A DNA stretch of 64,000 nucleotides from Kiritimatiellia bacterium (GTDB taxonomy: Bacteria; Verrucomicrobiota; Kiritimatiellia; RFP12; UBA1067). Below the pieces are notes generated by a model, which saw nothing but the letters and a program-made list of their open reading frames with translations, did no database searches and was not told where the DNA came from. The translations under genes and the position numbers were made by a program. This document shows positions 53,387-63,050 of this stretch, piece after piece (position 1 is the first letter of the stretch; every line of letters begins with the position of its first letter). The stretch covers positions 15,122-79,121 of the forward strand of contig JAFRBA010000244.1 in NCBI GenBank assembly GCA_017405115.1. The letters are read 5' to 3'.

Positions 53387-54312
53387 ATGTAGAAATGCTT
53401 AAACGGTTCTTTGATGAAAACCACATGGGGTCGAAGGGCGCTTTGTGCGTTGGTCTAACTGTTACGCGAGAGGCGATAGAGCATGGACTACCACTTGAAT
53501 TTGATTCGCTTTTGACCGAGAATCGAGGACAAGTGCGGATATTGGGCAAGGCACCGGTCCAAAAAATCCTTGGGGATTATGGCATTGTTCGAGTGTTGGC
53601 GGAAGAGGGCGGACGAACCAATCGCGGCAATATGGGGCTTGCTGAGAAGTATCTAGAACTTCTTAATGGTTTGAAGAGTGGTAAGGACGAGCTTGTTGAG
53701 ATTGAGGGATGGTGGATAGACCGTGTCCGCGACTTCTTTGCTGGCAAGCCATTGGTCATGAAATTTGATCCGTCAAAATCTATACGCTCTATTGTGCGCG
53801 ACTTGATTGACGTTGCAGAGAAGAGGCAGACGCAGAACAGAGGCGGACAAGTAGTTGGCACTGTCTTACAGCATTTGGTGGGAGCAAAGCTGTCGCTTGT
53901 CATTCCGAAGGCCGAGATGCCGCAGATGCATGGAGCGTACGTTGCCGATGCAGTTTCTGACAGGGGTGGTGATTTTTCATATGGCGATGCTGTAATTCAT
54001 GTCACAAGCGCTCCTGGTGAGGCTGTAATCAGGAAATGTGCCAAGAATATTGATGATGGTTATCATCCAATAATTATTACAACATGCAAGCGAGTGACTG
54101 TCGCTGAGGGGTTGGCTGAATCGGCGGGCATAGCCAATAGGCTGGAGGTGTGGGATATTGAACAATTCTTGTCAATGAACCTAAATGAACATGGCCTCTT
54201 TTGCCAGGCAGGGAGGAAAGACATGGCATCACGATTGATTAATGCATATAACGCAATTATCGACACCTGCGAGACCGATCCTTCTTTGAAGATTGAAATC
54301 GGGATGCGCTGA
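53383..54312 (+). CDS. Putative type II restriction endonuclease (DUF4928-like)
   Basis: 309 residues, ATG overlapping the methylase stop. I recognise a DUF4928-like pattern (NHMGSKGALCVGLTVTREAI, RTNRGNMGLAEKYLELLNGL, NRGGQVVGTVLQHLVGAKL), a family usually found next to cytosine methylases. DFSYGDAVIHVTSAPGEAVI is a plausible nuclease core (Asp, later Lys in CAKNIDDGYH). With low G+C like the methylase domain, the two were probably acquired together. The cleavage site is unknown. Confidence 0.65.
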   Translation: MNVEMLKRFFDENHMGSKGALCVGLTVTREAIEHGLPLEFDSLLTENRGQVRILGKAPVQKILGDYGIVRVLAEEGGRTNRGNMGLAEKYLELLNGLKSGKDELVEIEGWWIDRVRDFFAGKPLVMKFDPSKSIRSIVRDLIDVAEKRQTQNRGGQVVGTVLQHLVGAKLSLVIPKAEMPQMHGAYVADAVSDRGGDFSYGDAVIHVTSAPGEAVIRKCAKNIDDGYHPIIITTCKRVTVAEGLAESAGIANRLEVWDIEQFLSMNLNEHGLFCQAGRKDMASRLINAYNAIIDTCETDPSLKIEIGMR

Positions 54313-54316
54313 GTTA

Positions 54317-54400
54317 ATGCTGACCTCCGCCTTCACATGCACGGGGCCGTATGCGGTTTTGATCATGCTTGGAATCAAGCGCGTGGAGAACCGCAGACCG
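54317..54400 (+). pseudogene. ASCH-domain fragment
   Basis: The frame from ATG 54317 reads GPYAVLIMLGIKRVENRRPP, the conserved opening of ASCH domains (P-x-A-x-L-I-x-x-G-x-K-x-V-E-N-R), then loses similarity. Only the first 25-30 residues remain. Confidence 0.5.
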
Positions 54401-54650
54401 CCGCACGCTCGCCGCGCCAGTCCTCGTTTCGCTCGGAACCGAAACGACGACGACCGTCCAGCCAAGGGCAGTGTTTGCGGAGGCGCTAAAGACTGGGGCG
54501 ACTTCAATCGTCATAGCGCACAACCATCCGAACGGCGACGCAACGCCCAGCATCCAAGACCGTGCTTTTACAAGTGCAATCTCGCGCCTTGGAGACTCTC
54601 TTGGCATCAAGGTTCTTGATCATGTTATCATGCTGCCGCATACGGCATGA
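54390..54650 (+). pseudogene. radC: RadC (JAB/MPN) C-terminal fragment
   Basis: In another frame, ending at 54650, the sequence reads APVLVSLGTETTTTVQPRAVF, then SIVIAHNHPNGDATPSIQD and LGIKVLDHVIML. AHNHPNGD..PS..D is the metal-binding JAMM motif of RadC. The N-terminal helix-hairpin-helix part and the first Glu are missing. A remnant joined to the ASCH fragment. Confidence 0.65.
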
Positions 54651-54787
54651 CGGACACCTGGGAGAAATTCTTTTTGTCGTGGTCTGTGTGGCTTTAGAGA
54701 CCGGAGCGCGCATGGCGACGCGACTGCGTACACGCTGACTGGGCTGACCGTCAGCGTCGTCGCGTTCCGCGGTGGCTGCGCGATTCG

Positions 54788-55999
54788 TCAGTTCAGCTCC
54801 ACGACCGTGCCACCGGCGAGGCGCGAGCGCTCCGCCGCGAAGCATATGAGATGGCTCTGCAGGGCCTCCTCGGTGGTCTCGCGGATCTCGTCCGCGTCGT
54901 TCCGCCGCAGAATGCGGATCATCTCGGAGACAAGGTTGAAGTCCCCGCCGCCGTGCCGCGAGCGGTTGGGGAGCCTGAACACGGACGGAACGCCGGTCTC
55001 CACCGTGTTGCCGTCGAACCTGCATATGTCGAGGTTCTCGCCGTCGCCTATGATCTCGCCGCGCGTGAGCGCAATCCGCGTAGTGCGGATGTTCTTCTCC
55101 GTGAAGCCGGTCATGACGTGGCTCACGGTGGCGCCTCCGTCGAACTCCATCGTCACCGTCTGGTGGTCCGGCACGTCGTTGTCCGACTGGTAGACGCACT
55201 TGCCGTACTCGGTCTCCTCGATCAGCCTGCGCATGGCCGCGTCGGAATTGTCGGCGAAAAGGTACTTCAGCTCGTCGTGGTCGACGTACATGTTGCGCGC
55301 GCTCCAAACGCAGCGGCGCTCGATGTGCGGCGGACAGTCCACGCAGCGCGTGGCCGCCCCGTGCGGCATCATCTCGCGGCGGAAGAGCTTGATGGACCCG
55401 AAGCTCGTGACCTTGCGGCACTTCCGCCCTATCCACCACACGAACAGGTCGAAGTCGTGCGAGCACTTCGCCAGTATGATGGGAGACGACTTCTTCGAGT
55501 TCGCCCAGTTTCCGCGCACGTACGAGTGCGCGACCTTCCAGAACCCGGCGGACTCCTGGTGCGCTATGGAGACCACCTCCCCCAGTTCGCCGGACCCTAT
55601 GAGCGCCTTTATGTGCGCGAAGTAGGCCGTGTAGCGAAGCACGTGGCCGACGACGACAAGTCGCTTGTTCCTCAGCGCGCAGTCGATCACCTCGCGGCAC
55701 TCGGCCTCGGTCGGCGAAATCGGCTTCTCCAGCAGAAGGTGGTAGCCCGCCTCGAGAGCCACCAGCGCCGGTTCGTGGTGCAGCGCGTCTGGCATCGTAA
55801 TCATCACGATGTCCGCCTCGGGACGGTCCTCGAGGCAGTCCCGCCAATCCTTCCAGTAGCGCTTCGCGGGTATCACCTCGGCCTGCACGGGGTCGGCGAC
55901 GCCAACGATCTCAAGTTGGTCGGGGTGCTCTGCGGCATACTCGGCATACGCCCGGCCTCGGTAGCCGGCGCCCAGCACAACGGCGCGAAGCTTCTTCAT
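54788..55999 (-). CDS. Gfo/Idh/MocA-family dehydrogenase
   Basis: 403 residues from ATG 55999 (GGAG upstream); an in-frame TTG two codons earlier is less likely. RAVVLGAGYRGRAYAEYA is the nucleotide loop and HLLLEKPISPTEAE holds the EKP signature. A Cys-rich stretch (CVDCPPHIERRCVWSARNMY) in the C-terminal domain could bind metal. VADPVQAEVIPAKRYWKDW is shorter than usual between strand and helix. Probably acts on a sugar or cyclitol. It stands alone. Confidence 0.88.
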   Translation of the reverse strand: MKKLRAVVLGAGYRGRAYAEYAAEHPDQLEIVGVADPVQAEVIPAKRYWKDWRDCLEDRPEADIVMITMPDALHHEPALVALEAGYHLLLEKPISPTEAECREVIDCALRNKRLVVVGHVLRYTAYFAHIKALIGSGELGEVVSIAHQESAGFWKVAHSYVRGNWANSKKSSPIILAKCSHDFDLFVWWIGRKCRKVTSFGSIKLFRREMMPHGAATRCVDCPPHIERRCVWSARNMYVDHDELKYLFADNSDAAMRRLIEETEYGKCVYQSDNDVPDHQTVTMEFDGGATVSHVMTGFTEKNIRTTRIALTRGEIIGDGENLDICRFDGNTVETGVPSVFRLPNRSRHGGGDFNLVSEMIRILRRNDADEIRETTEEALQSHLICFAAERSRLAGGTVVELN

Positions 56000-56038
56000 C
56001 TGCAAATCTCCAGCTTCATTGACTTTTTCATTCCTATA

Positions 56039-56044
56039 ATTATA
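56039..56044 (-). promoter_or_regulatory. Extended -10 promoter (ATATGGTATAATTATAGG) for the minus-strand dehydrogenase
   Basis: Minus-strand TGGTATAAT 39 bases before the dehydrogenase start; same motif as the other promoters of the window. Confidence 0.65.
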
Positions 56045-57013
56045 CCATATTGCCGCCGCCGCGTGTTGTCCTGGAATATCCCCACCTTAGGAAACGCTAC
56101 CGAGTCTGGAGAGCCTTGCGTGATTTGCGCCTATCGGCGCGAACCACGAAACGCTGCCGACTTGCCTAGCGGCGTTCCGCCGCCTGAAAGGTCGCGGCAG
56201 CGCGTCGGCCTGAAGGTCGCATGAATGCTTCGGTCAGCAATTCGGCTGTTACTACAGTAGGGCGACCTTCGCCACGCGCCACCGCGACCTTTCGACCTTC
56301 GGTCCTCGGCAAGCCGCAGCGACACGAAAACCGCCTACGCGGTCCACGAAAACGCCCTTACGGACTTCACGAAAGAAAACCACAACATTGGCAATCTGAA
56401 GCCTTTGGTTTTCGTGTATTTTCGTGTGCCACGAGATTCGCCCGCGCCGGAGGCGTCGGGTTGCCCGACGAGCGCAGCGAGGAGCTTTGCGAAGCAAAGT
56501 CGCAAGAGGCCGAGGTGGCTTTCGTGCCGCGGGCATCTGACGCAGACCGAAGGTCGAGCCGGTGCGGAGACGGCGGGCGAAGGTCGCCCAAGCATAGCGA
56601 TCCCAATAACGCAAACAGAACCTCCTTGCGACCTTCAAGCCACGTCGCCGCCGGCTTCGACTACTACCCGATTGCGGACGAGTCCATCGGCTTCGGCACG
56701 GGCGATCCGCGTTTCCACATTGCTCCAACCACCGATTTGGTCACACAGACCGTTACCGCCACCTTCAGCGTGAACGCTGTCGCGGAAACGTTCTTCAAGG
56801 CCGTTATTGAGTAGTCGTTAGTCGTTAGTTGTTAGTTGTTAGTGGTGTCGCCTATGCCAATCGACGTCGCGTCGCTAGGGGAGGCGTAACTCGCAAAGCC
56901 GTGATCCGTTTCTCCCCTATTAGGGAAAATCCCGATTAGGGGAGATTCTGGGCTTGACTGTACAGACTGGAATTTGTTATCATTTCAGCGCCGTAGGGAA
57001 AGGTAGGCAGGAA
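56045..57013. other. Repeat-rich non-coding stretch
   Basis: No convincing gene. It contains recurring GACCTTC/GAAGGTC units on both strands and TTTTCGTG units. A GTCGGGTTGCC..GAGCG segment (near 56455) resembles the insert at 11812. The end of a frame (56650-56814: GFDYYPIADESIGFGTGDPR ... ETFFKAVIE) looks like the C-terminus of a secreted protein and may be a remnant. Five 7-base units (TAGTCGT/TAGTTGT) occupy 56812-56846. Confidence 0.55.
56912..56944 (+). promoter_or_regulatory. 14-base inverted repeat before the DUF234 ATPase promoter
   Basis: CTCCCCTATTAGGG and CCCGATTAGGGGAG are near-perfect inverted repeats. TTGACT (56954-56959) and TATCAT (56978-56983), 18 bases apart, follow as -35 and -10. 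This is the only promoter in the window with a good -35, and the repeat fits an operator. Confidence 0.55.
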
Positions 57014-58453
57014 ATGTTTTTTGGCCGTGAAGATCAAATGGAACAACTGGAAGCCCTGTGGGGCAAGCGGGTTTCTTCGCTTGTGACGTGCCGGGGCCGT
57101 CGGCGTGTCGGCAAGAGCACGCTTGTCGAGGAGTTTGCCAGGCGGTCAGGCGCAAGGTTCATCAAGATCGAGGGCGTGCGTCCTGGGAGCAAGACGACGG
57201 TGGCAGACGAACTCCGGGCCTTCGCTCGGCAGTTGGCACGGCAGACTAAAGCAGGGAAGGAACCTCCGGAAGACTGGTATTCCGCGTTCGGCGTCCTTGA
57301 CGGACAGATTTCCGACAAGGAACGCACGGTCGTCCTCTTGGACGAGGTGTCTTGGCTTGCGTATGGCGACGACACCTTTGCGGATTATCTGAAGATCGCC
57401 TGGGACAATGGCCTCAAGAAACATGATCGCCTGATCCTGGTCGTCTGCGGCAGTGTTTCAACTTGGATTCGGGACAACATCATCTGCAATCGCGCGTATG
57501 TAGGCCGCAGGTCGTTGGATATGGTCGTGCCGGAACTCCCATTGCTCGAATGTGTCAAATTCTGGGGGAAGGCCGCCGCAAGGACAGATGTTCGCGAGAT
57601 TATCGACGTGCTTTCCGTTACCGGCGGCATTCCACGTTACCTTGAAGAGATCAATCCCAGTCTGTCTGCCGAGGAAAACATACGGAGGCTGGCATTTCGT
57701 CCGAAGGGAGTCCTGCGCGAAGATTTCGACGAGATGTTCAACGACGTCATAACGTCGAGGCCGAAATTTACGGCGAGTGTCCTAAGAAGCCTGACCGACG
57801 GCCCCAAATGCTGCATTGAGGTTGCGAAGTGTCTCGGCATCGGAAAAGGCGGGGACGTTTCGGATGCCATGGCCGTGCTGGAGGAGTCAGGTTTTGTATC
57901 CCCGGAATGCACGAGAAACCCTGAGACCGGAAAGGAAGTTCGGGAGCGCCGATATCGTCTGCGCGACAACTACGCCCGATTCTACCTGAAATACATTGAA
58001 CCGCAGAAATCGGTCATCGACGAGGGGGCTTTTGAGTTCTCCTCGTTGCGCGAGTTTGAGGGTTTGGATGCCGTCATGGGCCTGGCGTTTGAGAACCTGG
58101 TTGTCAACAATTACAAGTACCTCATACCACACCTTCATCTTGATGGGAGCTTGATCATGTCTGCGGGGCCGTACCGCAGAAAGGGGTCGAAGGGGAAGAA
58201 TGGACGCAAGGGATGCCAGATTGACCTCCTGATTCAGACTCGACGTGCGCTGTGCTTTGTAGAGGTCAAAAGGCAAGGTGAAATCGGCCGCGACGTGATA
58301 GATCAAGTTGACAGACAGGTTCGTGCGATCATGCGTCCGCGCGGCGTTTCGGCAAAGACGGCACTTGTTTATGACGGGAGTCTGTCCCCGGTTGCTGCAG
58401 CCGACGGATATTTCGATGCGATCATCCCTTTCCGGTGGTTGCTGGGGTTATGA
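57014..58453 (+). CDS. DUF234-type AAA ATPase with nuclease-like C-terminus
   Basis: 479 residues from ATG 57014; the frame is open upstream but the promoter and AGGCAGG ribosome site fit this start. FFGREDQMEQLEAL then Walker A RGRRRVGKSTLVEEF (near residue 27), Walker B VVLLDEVSWLA and LVVCGSVSTWI are typical of archaeal-type ATPases. A winged-helix part follows (CIEVAKCLGIGKGGDVSDAM). The C-terminal QIDLLI and CFVEVKRQGEIG give the D..E-x-K pattern of a PD-(D/E)XK fold. Such proteins are common in variable regions and poorly understood. Confidence 0.85.
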   Translation: MFFGREDQMEQLEALWGKRVSSLVTCRGRRRVGKSTLVEEFARRSGARFIKIEGVRPGSKTTVADELRAFARQLARQTKAGKEPPEDWYSAFGVLDGQISDKERTVVLLDEVSWLAYGDDTFADYLKIAWDNGLKKHDRLILVVCGSVSTWIRDNIICNRAYVGRRSLDMVVPELPLLECVKFWGKAAARTDVREIIDVLSVTGGIPRYLEEINPSLSAEENIRRLAFRPKGVLREDFDEMFNDVITSRPKFTASVLRSLTDGPKCCIEVAKCLGIGKGGDVSDAMAVLEESGFVSPECTRNPETGKEVRERRYRLRDNYARFYLKYIEPQKSVIDEGAFEFSSLREFEGLDAVMGLAFENLVVNNYKYLIPHLHLDGSLIMSAGPYRRKGSKGKNGRKGCQIDLLIQTRRALCFVEVKRQGEIGRDVIDQVDRQVRAIMRPRGVSAKTALVYDGSLSPVAAADGYFDAIIPFRWLLGL

Positions 58454-58469
58454 CGCAAGGAGACAACAA

Positions 58470-61400
58470 ATGAAAACGAAGACCTTTCGCAACATCTTCG
58501 CCGCGATGATCGCCGTCGCGGGCGTCGTTGTCGCGCACGCCTCCAACTTTACAGTAACAAGCTCGACATCGGGCTCATCCACCAAGTTCATCGTCACGCG
58601 CGACGACGCGACGGCGGCCGAGACGGTGCGCTACCGCACCGTGAGCCTGAGCGCCTACGCCGGCCAGCACTTCACCTCCGCCTCCGGCACGCTCGCGTTC
58701 GCCCCCGGCCAGACCTCGACGAACGTCGTCGTCACGGAGACGACGCCCACCGCCGCCGCCTACAGGTTCCAGACCGGCAACTCGCGCGAATACCGCATCG
58801 AGCTCACCGACGCGGGCGGCTTCTTTGTCACCAACGCGACGCGCACCCTCACCACCGGCACGAGCGTCCCTTCGAGCGGCGCGTTCAATGTCAGGGACGT
58901 GACCATACAGAGCGCCGAGTACACCGCCGACGACGACGGCTACGACAGTAACGGCTACAAGTCGGCCGCCAGCTCGGCCTACTTCAGCTATGTCGCGCCC
59001 AAGGCGTACTACGCCCTGGTCGACGCCCAGCTGCGCATGACGCTGAGCATGAGCGCCAAGGAGAACGACGACGGCTACCAGTACCTGCAGCTCCTCGTGG
59101 ATGAAACCGTCGACTGCGACAACCGCAAGAACTGCAGCGACGGCGACCCCGGCAACATCAGCCTCTCGCGCTACATGGCCGGCTTCGAGATCCTCTCCGG
59201 CAGCAAGGACGCCGAGTACAAGACCTACACCTTCCCCGTCACGAACGTCGTCAACAACGCAGGCGCCGCCAATCCATGGGGGTACGGCAACGGATACCCC
59301 CTCGACCACCAGAAGTTCAATTCCGGCTGCCGCGCCACAGACGGACGCCTCGTCCTGCCCCTGGACTTCAGCTCCATCGTCCTGCGTCTCAACGCCTCCG
59401 GCAAGTCCGGCAGCGACGAGTGGGCCGCCAAGAACGTCACCGCAAAGATCCAGGCCGTCGATGCCACCGCGCCCACCAAGCTCGACGTCTCCGTCGCGCC
59501 CGGCATCCACGCGAAGGGCAACGTCATCTACGTCTCCGTGGCGTTCAGCGAGCCCGTCACCGGCTCGCCGTCGCTCTCGACGAGTTGGGGCACGCTCAAC
59601 TACTTCTCCGGCAGCGGCTCGAACGTCCTCACCTTCAAGGGCACGATCCCCGCCGACGCCACCGACACCCTCAATGTCACCGGCAAGATCGGCACCATCA
59701 GTGACCTCGCCGGCAAAGAATTCACCGGCAGCGTCTCCGCCAACAACCTCGCCAACCTCGACGCCTCCCACGCCTACGCCATCACCTACGACCTCGCGGG
59801 CGGCGCGCTCCCCGAAGGCGCGTCCAACCCCACCACCTACACCTACGAAACGCCGTCCTTCACCCTCGCGCCCCCCGTCCGCCCAGGCTACAACTTCGCG
59901 GGCTGGACGGAAGGCAGCGGCTCGACGCCCAATCCTTCCGTCGCCATCTACCGTTTCCACGGCGACCGCGCCTATGTCGCCAACTGGACGCCCATCACGT
60001 ACTCTGTCCACTTCGACCCCGGCGCCGCGGACGCCACCGGCCTGATGCCCGACCAGTCCTTCACCTACGACGCGCCGCAGGCGCTCTCGTCCAACGCCTT
60101 CACGCGCGCGGGCTACGCCTTCGCCGGCTGGCGCGGCGCGGACGGCGCCATCCACCCAGACCGCGCGACCGTCCTGAACCTCACCAACGCCCAGGACGCC
60201 GTCGTGTCGCTCACCGCCACATGGCGGCCCAACATCCCGTACATCGACGAAGACGGCACCGAGCGGATCTGTACCGACTACACCGTCCTCACCAACGCCA
60301 CGGGCGACGTCACGTACGGCGCGAACGGCGAAGAATCCTGGTACGTCGTCACCAACAGCGTCACCATCAGCGGCCAGCTCTGCTTCTACTACACCATCCC
60401 CCACCTGATTCTCTGCGACGGCGCGACCCTCGCCGTCACGAACGCGAACGGCAACGCCATTCACGCCGGCGACCTCGCCATCTACGGCCAGACGAACGGC
60501 ACGGGCACCGTCACCGCCAACGGCACAAACGGCGCCGGCATCTCCGCCGCCGACTTCTCCGTCACGATCAACGGCGGCACCGTCACCGCCATCGGCAGCA
60601 CCGGCATCTACGCCCACTATGCCGTCACGATCAACGGCGGCACCGTCACCGCAAATGGCGACGAATACGGCGACGGCATCTTCGCCAGCAGCAAAATCAT
60701 CCTCGGCTGGACGAACCCCACCGACAGCATCACCGCCAGCAGCTACTATACCATCTACGACGGAGTCAGCGTCAAGTCCGACCAGCGGCTCACCGACGGC
60801 AGCAACATCTATAAAGACACAGACGACCTCGGCACCAGCCCCTCCGGCCTCGCGGGCGTGACGCTGGTGCCGGCCTACAGCATCACGCTGCCCGAAGGCG
60901 TCGTCGCGAGCGGCGTCGTCACGCAGGACGGCACCACCGCCTACGCGCTGCCCGGCACAAACGTCACGCTGTCCGCCGCCACGCCGGGCTATGCGATCGG
61001 CGACGTCACCGTCAACGGCGTCCCCCTCGCTGACGGCACCTGCAGCTTCGCCGCGTCCGACGCCGCCGTGACGATCACCGTCACCATGACGCCCGTCACG
61101 TACGTTGTCCGCTTCGACGCTGGCGGCGGCGAAGGCTCGATGCCCGACCAGTCCTTCACCTACGGCGCGCCGCAGGCGCTCACCTCCAACGCCTTCACGC
61201 GCGCGGGCTACACCTTCGCGGGCTGGCTCGGCGCGGACGGCGCCATCTACCCGGACGGCGCGGATGTCGATCGCCTCTACGTCCGCTACATCGTCCGCTA
61301 CGCCGACAACAAGGAGGACACCTGGAAGCGTTTCGACCGCATGCCCTACCCCGGCAAGACCAACGACGACTACCACCTCGGCGACGGCGCGCTCCAGAAC

Positions 61401-63050
61401 ACCGAGAATGACAACGGCCTCAACCTCTATACCGGCTTCGAGAACAGCGACTGGGACCCGGATGACCCCTACACGGCCGCCATCATCTCCCAAAACGCGG
61501 CTTGGTTCGACGAGCACGACGCCCGCAACGGCGTCTCGATGAAGCTCATCGAGGACTTCCCCAACTTCTACAAGGAGCCGGTGGTCGTCGCCCAGGACGG
61601 CGTCGTCACGCTTGTCGCCCAGTGGGGCATCCCGTACATCGACGCGGACGGCGCGGAGCGGACCTGCACCGACTACACCGTCATCACCAACGCCACAGGC
61701 GACGCCACGTACGGCGAATGGGGCGAGGAATCCTGGTACGTCGTCACCAACGCCGTCACCATCGGCGGGTGGCTCATCTTCACCGGCACCTCCCACCTGA
61801 TCCTCTGCGACGGCGCGACCCTCGCCGTCACGACCGCGAACGACAACGCCATCTATGCCGACGACATCGCCATCTACGGCCAGACGAACGGCACGGGCAC
61901 AGTCACCGCCAACGGCTCCAGCGACATCGGCATCTACGTCGGCAATGGCTCCGTCACGATCAACGGCGGCAACGTCACCGCCAACGCGACTGGCACCGGC
62001 AGCATCGGCATCTCCGCCGTCTCCGTCACGATCAACGGCGGCACTGTCACCGCCACCGGCGGCGGATACGGCATCTACGCCGGCAATGGCTTCGTCACGA
62101 TCAACGGCGGCAACGTCACCGCCAACGCGACTGGCACCGGCATCTACGCCTACAGCGACGTCACGATCAACGGCGGCACCGTCGCATCCAACGCCGAGGT
62201 CGGCAACTACGGCATCTACGCTCTCAACGGCTCCATCACCCTCGGCTGGACGAACCCCGCCGACAGCATCACCGCCAGCAGCTACTATGCCAACTACGGC
62301 GAAGTCAGCGTCAAGTCCAACCAGCGGCTCACCGACGGCAGCGCCATCTACAAAGACACAGACGACCTCGGCAACGAGCCCTCCGCCATCGCGGGCGTGA
62401 CGCTGCGGCCGTACATCGACACGCCGGCGTATCCGGCGTATCTGGGCCTGCCCGCAGACCCGGCGGACGACACGGAAGGAGACGCAGTGATCCGGGCGAA
62501 CTACGACGCCTGGGCGCAGCGGTACGGCTACGACGCGCTTGGCGCGAACGAGACGGCATACCTCCTCGACGTCGCGCCGTCGGCGGTCGCGGACGGCGTG
62601 GCGCCGCTGAAGGTCGTCGAGATGGGCGTCACGAACATCCTCGTCAGCGAAGCAGGCGACTTCGGGTGGGTCGCCAAGAAGATGGGCTACACCGGCGACA
62701 CGCTGCCGTTCTGGCGTCTCGTGATGGCGAGCGACGTGGCGCCGCTGAAAGAGGGCTTCTACGACGCCCTTACGGTCTGCAACGGCTATCTCGTGCTGCG
62801 CTTCGGCACGGACCTCTCCGCGCCGAAGAGCGAATGGCTGGAGCTGGGCTGGTTCGCCCAGGTCGAGGACGGCCGTGCCGAGCTCTTGTGCCCGGCGTTC
62901 ATACTTGAGAAGTACCGCGAGCGCGTCGCGAGCGAGACTCAAAAGCCCTGCCCCGGGCTTTTCCTCTCGGTGACCATCTCGCCCCGTCCGTCGGACTCGA
63001 CCGCGTTCGCCGCAATCCTGGGAGAAGAACTCGGAGACTATCTGCAGTGA
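58470..63050 (+). CDS. Large secreted repeat protein (InlB-type B-repeats and beta-helix-like modules)
   Basis: 1526 residues from ATG 58470 (AAGGAG upstream) with a signal peptide (FAAMIAVAGVVVAHAS). A Calx-beta-like start (TVSLSAYAGQHFTSASGTL) leads to B-repeat/Listeria-Bacteroides modules near 432, 508 and 865 (ITYDLAGGALPEGA; VHFDPGAADA; RAGYTFAGW). Two copies of a module of about 200 residues (588-787 and 1053-1310) carry LILCDGATLAVT, YGQTNGTGTVTANG and VTINGGTVTA repeats, like carbohydrate-binding parallel beta folds. The C-terminus has no LPxTG or autotransporter barrel that I can see. Likely a surface or secreted adhesin or glycan-binding protein; function is inference. Confidence 0.8.
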   Translation: MKTKTFRNIFAAMIAVAGVVVAHASNFTVTSSTSGSSTKFIVTRDDATAAETVRYRTVSLSAYAGQHFTSASGTLAFAPGQTSTNVVVTETTPTAAAYRFQTGNSREYRIELTDAGGFFVTNATRTLTTGTSVPSSGAFNVRDVTIQSAEYTADDDGYDSNGYKSAASSAYFSYVAPKAYYALVDAQLRMTLSMSAKENDDGYQYLQLLVDETVDCDNRKNCSDGDPGNISLSRYMAGFEILSGSKDAEYKTYTFPVTNVVNNAGAANPWGYGNGYPLDHQKFNSGCRATDGRLVLPLDFSSIVLRLNASGKSGSDEWAAKNVTAKIQAVDATAPTKLDVSVAPGIHAKGNVIYVSVAFSEPVTGSPSLSTSWGTLNYFSGSGSNVLTFKGTIPADATDTLNVTGKIGTISDLAGKEFTGSVSANNLANLDASHAYAITYDLAGGALPEGASNPTTYTYETPSFTLAPPVRPGYNFAGWTEGSGSTPNPSVAIYRFHGDRAYVANWTPITYSVHFDPGAADATGLMPDQSFTYDAPQALSSNAFTRAGYAFAGWRGADGAIHPDRATVLNLTNAQDAVVSLTATWRPNIPYIDEDGTERICTDYTVLTNATGDVTYGANGEESWYVVTNSVTISGQLCFYYTIPHLILCDGATLAVTNANGNAIHAGDLAIYGQTNGTGTVTANGTNGAGISAADFSVTINGGTVTAIGSTGIYAHYAVTINGGTVTANGDEYGDGIFASSKIILGWTNPTDSITASSYYTIYDGVSVKSDQRLTDGSNIYKDTDDLGTSPSGLAGVTLVPAYSITLPEGVVASGVVTQDGTTAYALPGTNVTLSAATPGYAIGDVTVNGVPLADGTCSFAASDAAVTITVTMTPVTYVVRFDAGGGEGSMPDQSFTYGAPQALTSNAFTRAGYTFAGWLGADGAIYPDGADVDRLYVRYIVRYADNKEDTWKRFDRMPYPGKTNDDYHLGDGALQNTENDNGLNLYTGFENSDWDPDDPYTAAIISQNAAWFDEHDARNGVSMKLIEDFPNFYKEPVVVAQDGVVTLVAQWGIPYIDADGAERTCTDYTVITNATGDATYGEWGEESWYVVTNAVTIGGWLIFTGTSHLILCDGATLAVTTANDNAIYADDIAIYGQTNGTGTVTANGSSDIGIYVGNGSVTINGGNVTANATGTGSIGISAVSVTINGGTVTATGGGYGIYAGNGFVTINGGNVTANATGTGIYAYSDVTINGGTVASNAEVGNYGIYALNGSITLGWTNPADSITASSYYANYGEVSVKSNQRLTDGSAIYKDTDDLGNEPSAIAGVTLRPYIDTPAYPAYLGLPADPADDTEGDAVIRANYDAWAQRYGYDALGANETAYLLDVAPSAVADGVAPLKVVEMGVTNILVSEAGDFGWVAKKMGYTGDTLPFWRLVMASDVAPLKEGFYDALTVCNGYLVLRFGTDLSAPKSEWLELGWFAQVEDGRAELLCPAFILEKYRERVASETQKPCPGLFLSVTISPRPSDSTAFAAILGEELGDYLQ
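60561..62190 (+). repeat. Six copies of a GTCACGATCAACGGCGGC unit
   Basis: The unit recurs at about 60561, 60624, 61956, 62026, 62096 and 62160, each followed by (A/C)-variant ACCGTC or AACGTC. It encodes VTINGG(T/N)V. Two copies are in the first module and four in the second, so the second has expanded. Confidence 0.8.

Noticed and set aside
56221..56814. A 197-codon frame in the repeat-rich gap
   Set aside because: Most of it is repeat-derived with Arg/Pro/Ser bias. Only the last 55 codons look like a protein end, so it is treated as a possible remnant rather than a gene.
58575..62942. A 1455-codon open frame on the minus strand, antisense to the large secreted protein
   Set aside because: High G+C with strong third-position bias leaves the opposite frame without stops. 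Its translation is low-complexity (Val/Asp/Gly/Arg) with no domain, while the plus strand has a signal peptide, a ribosome site and known repeats.
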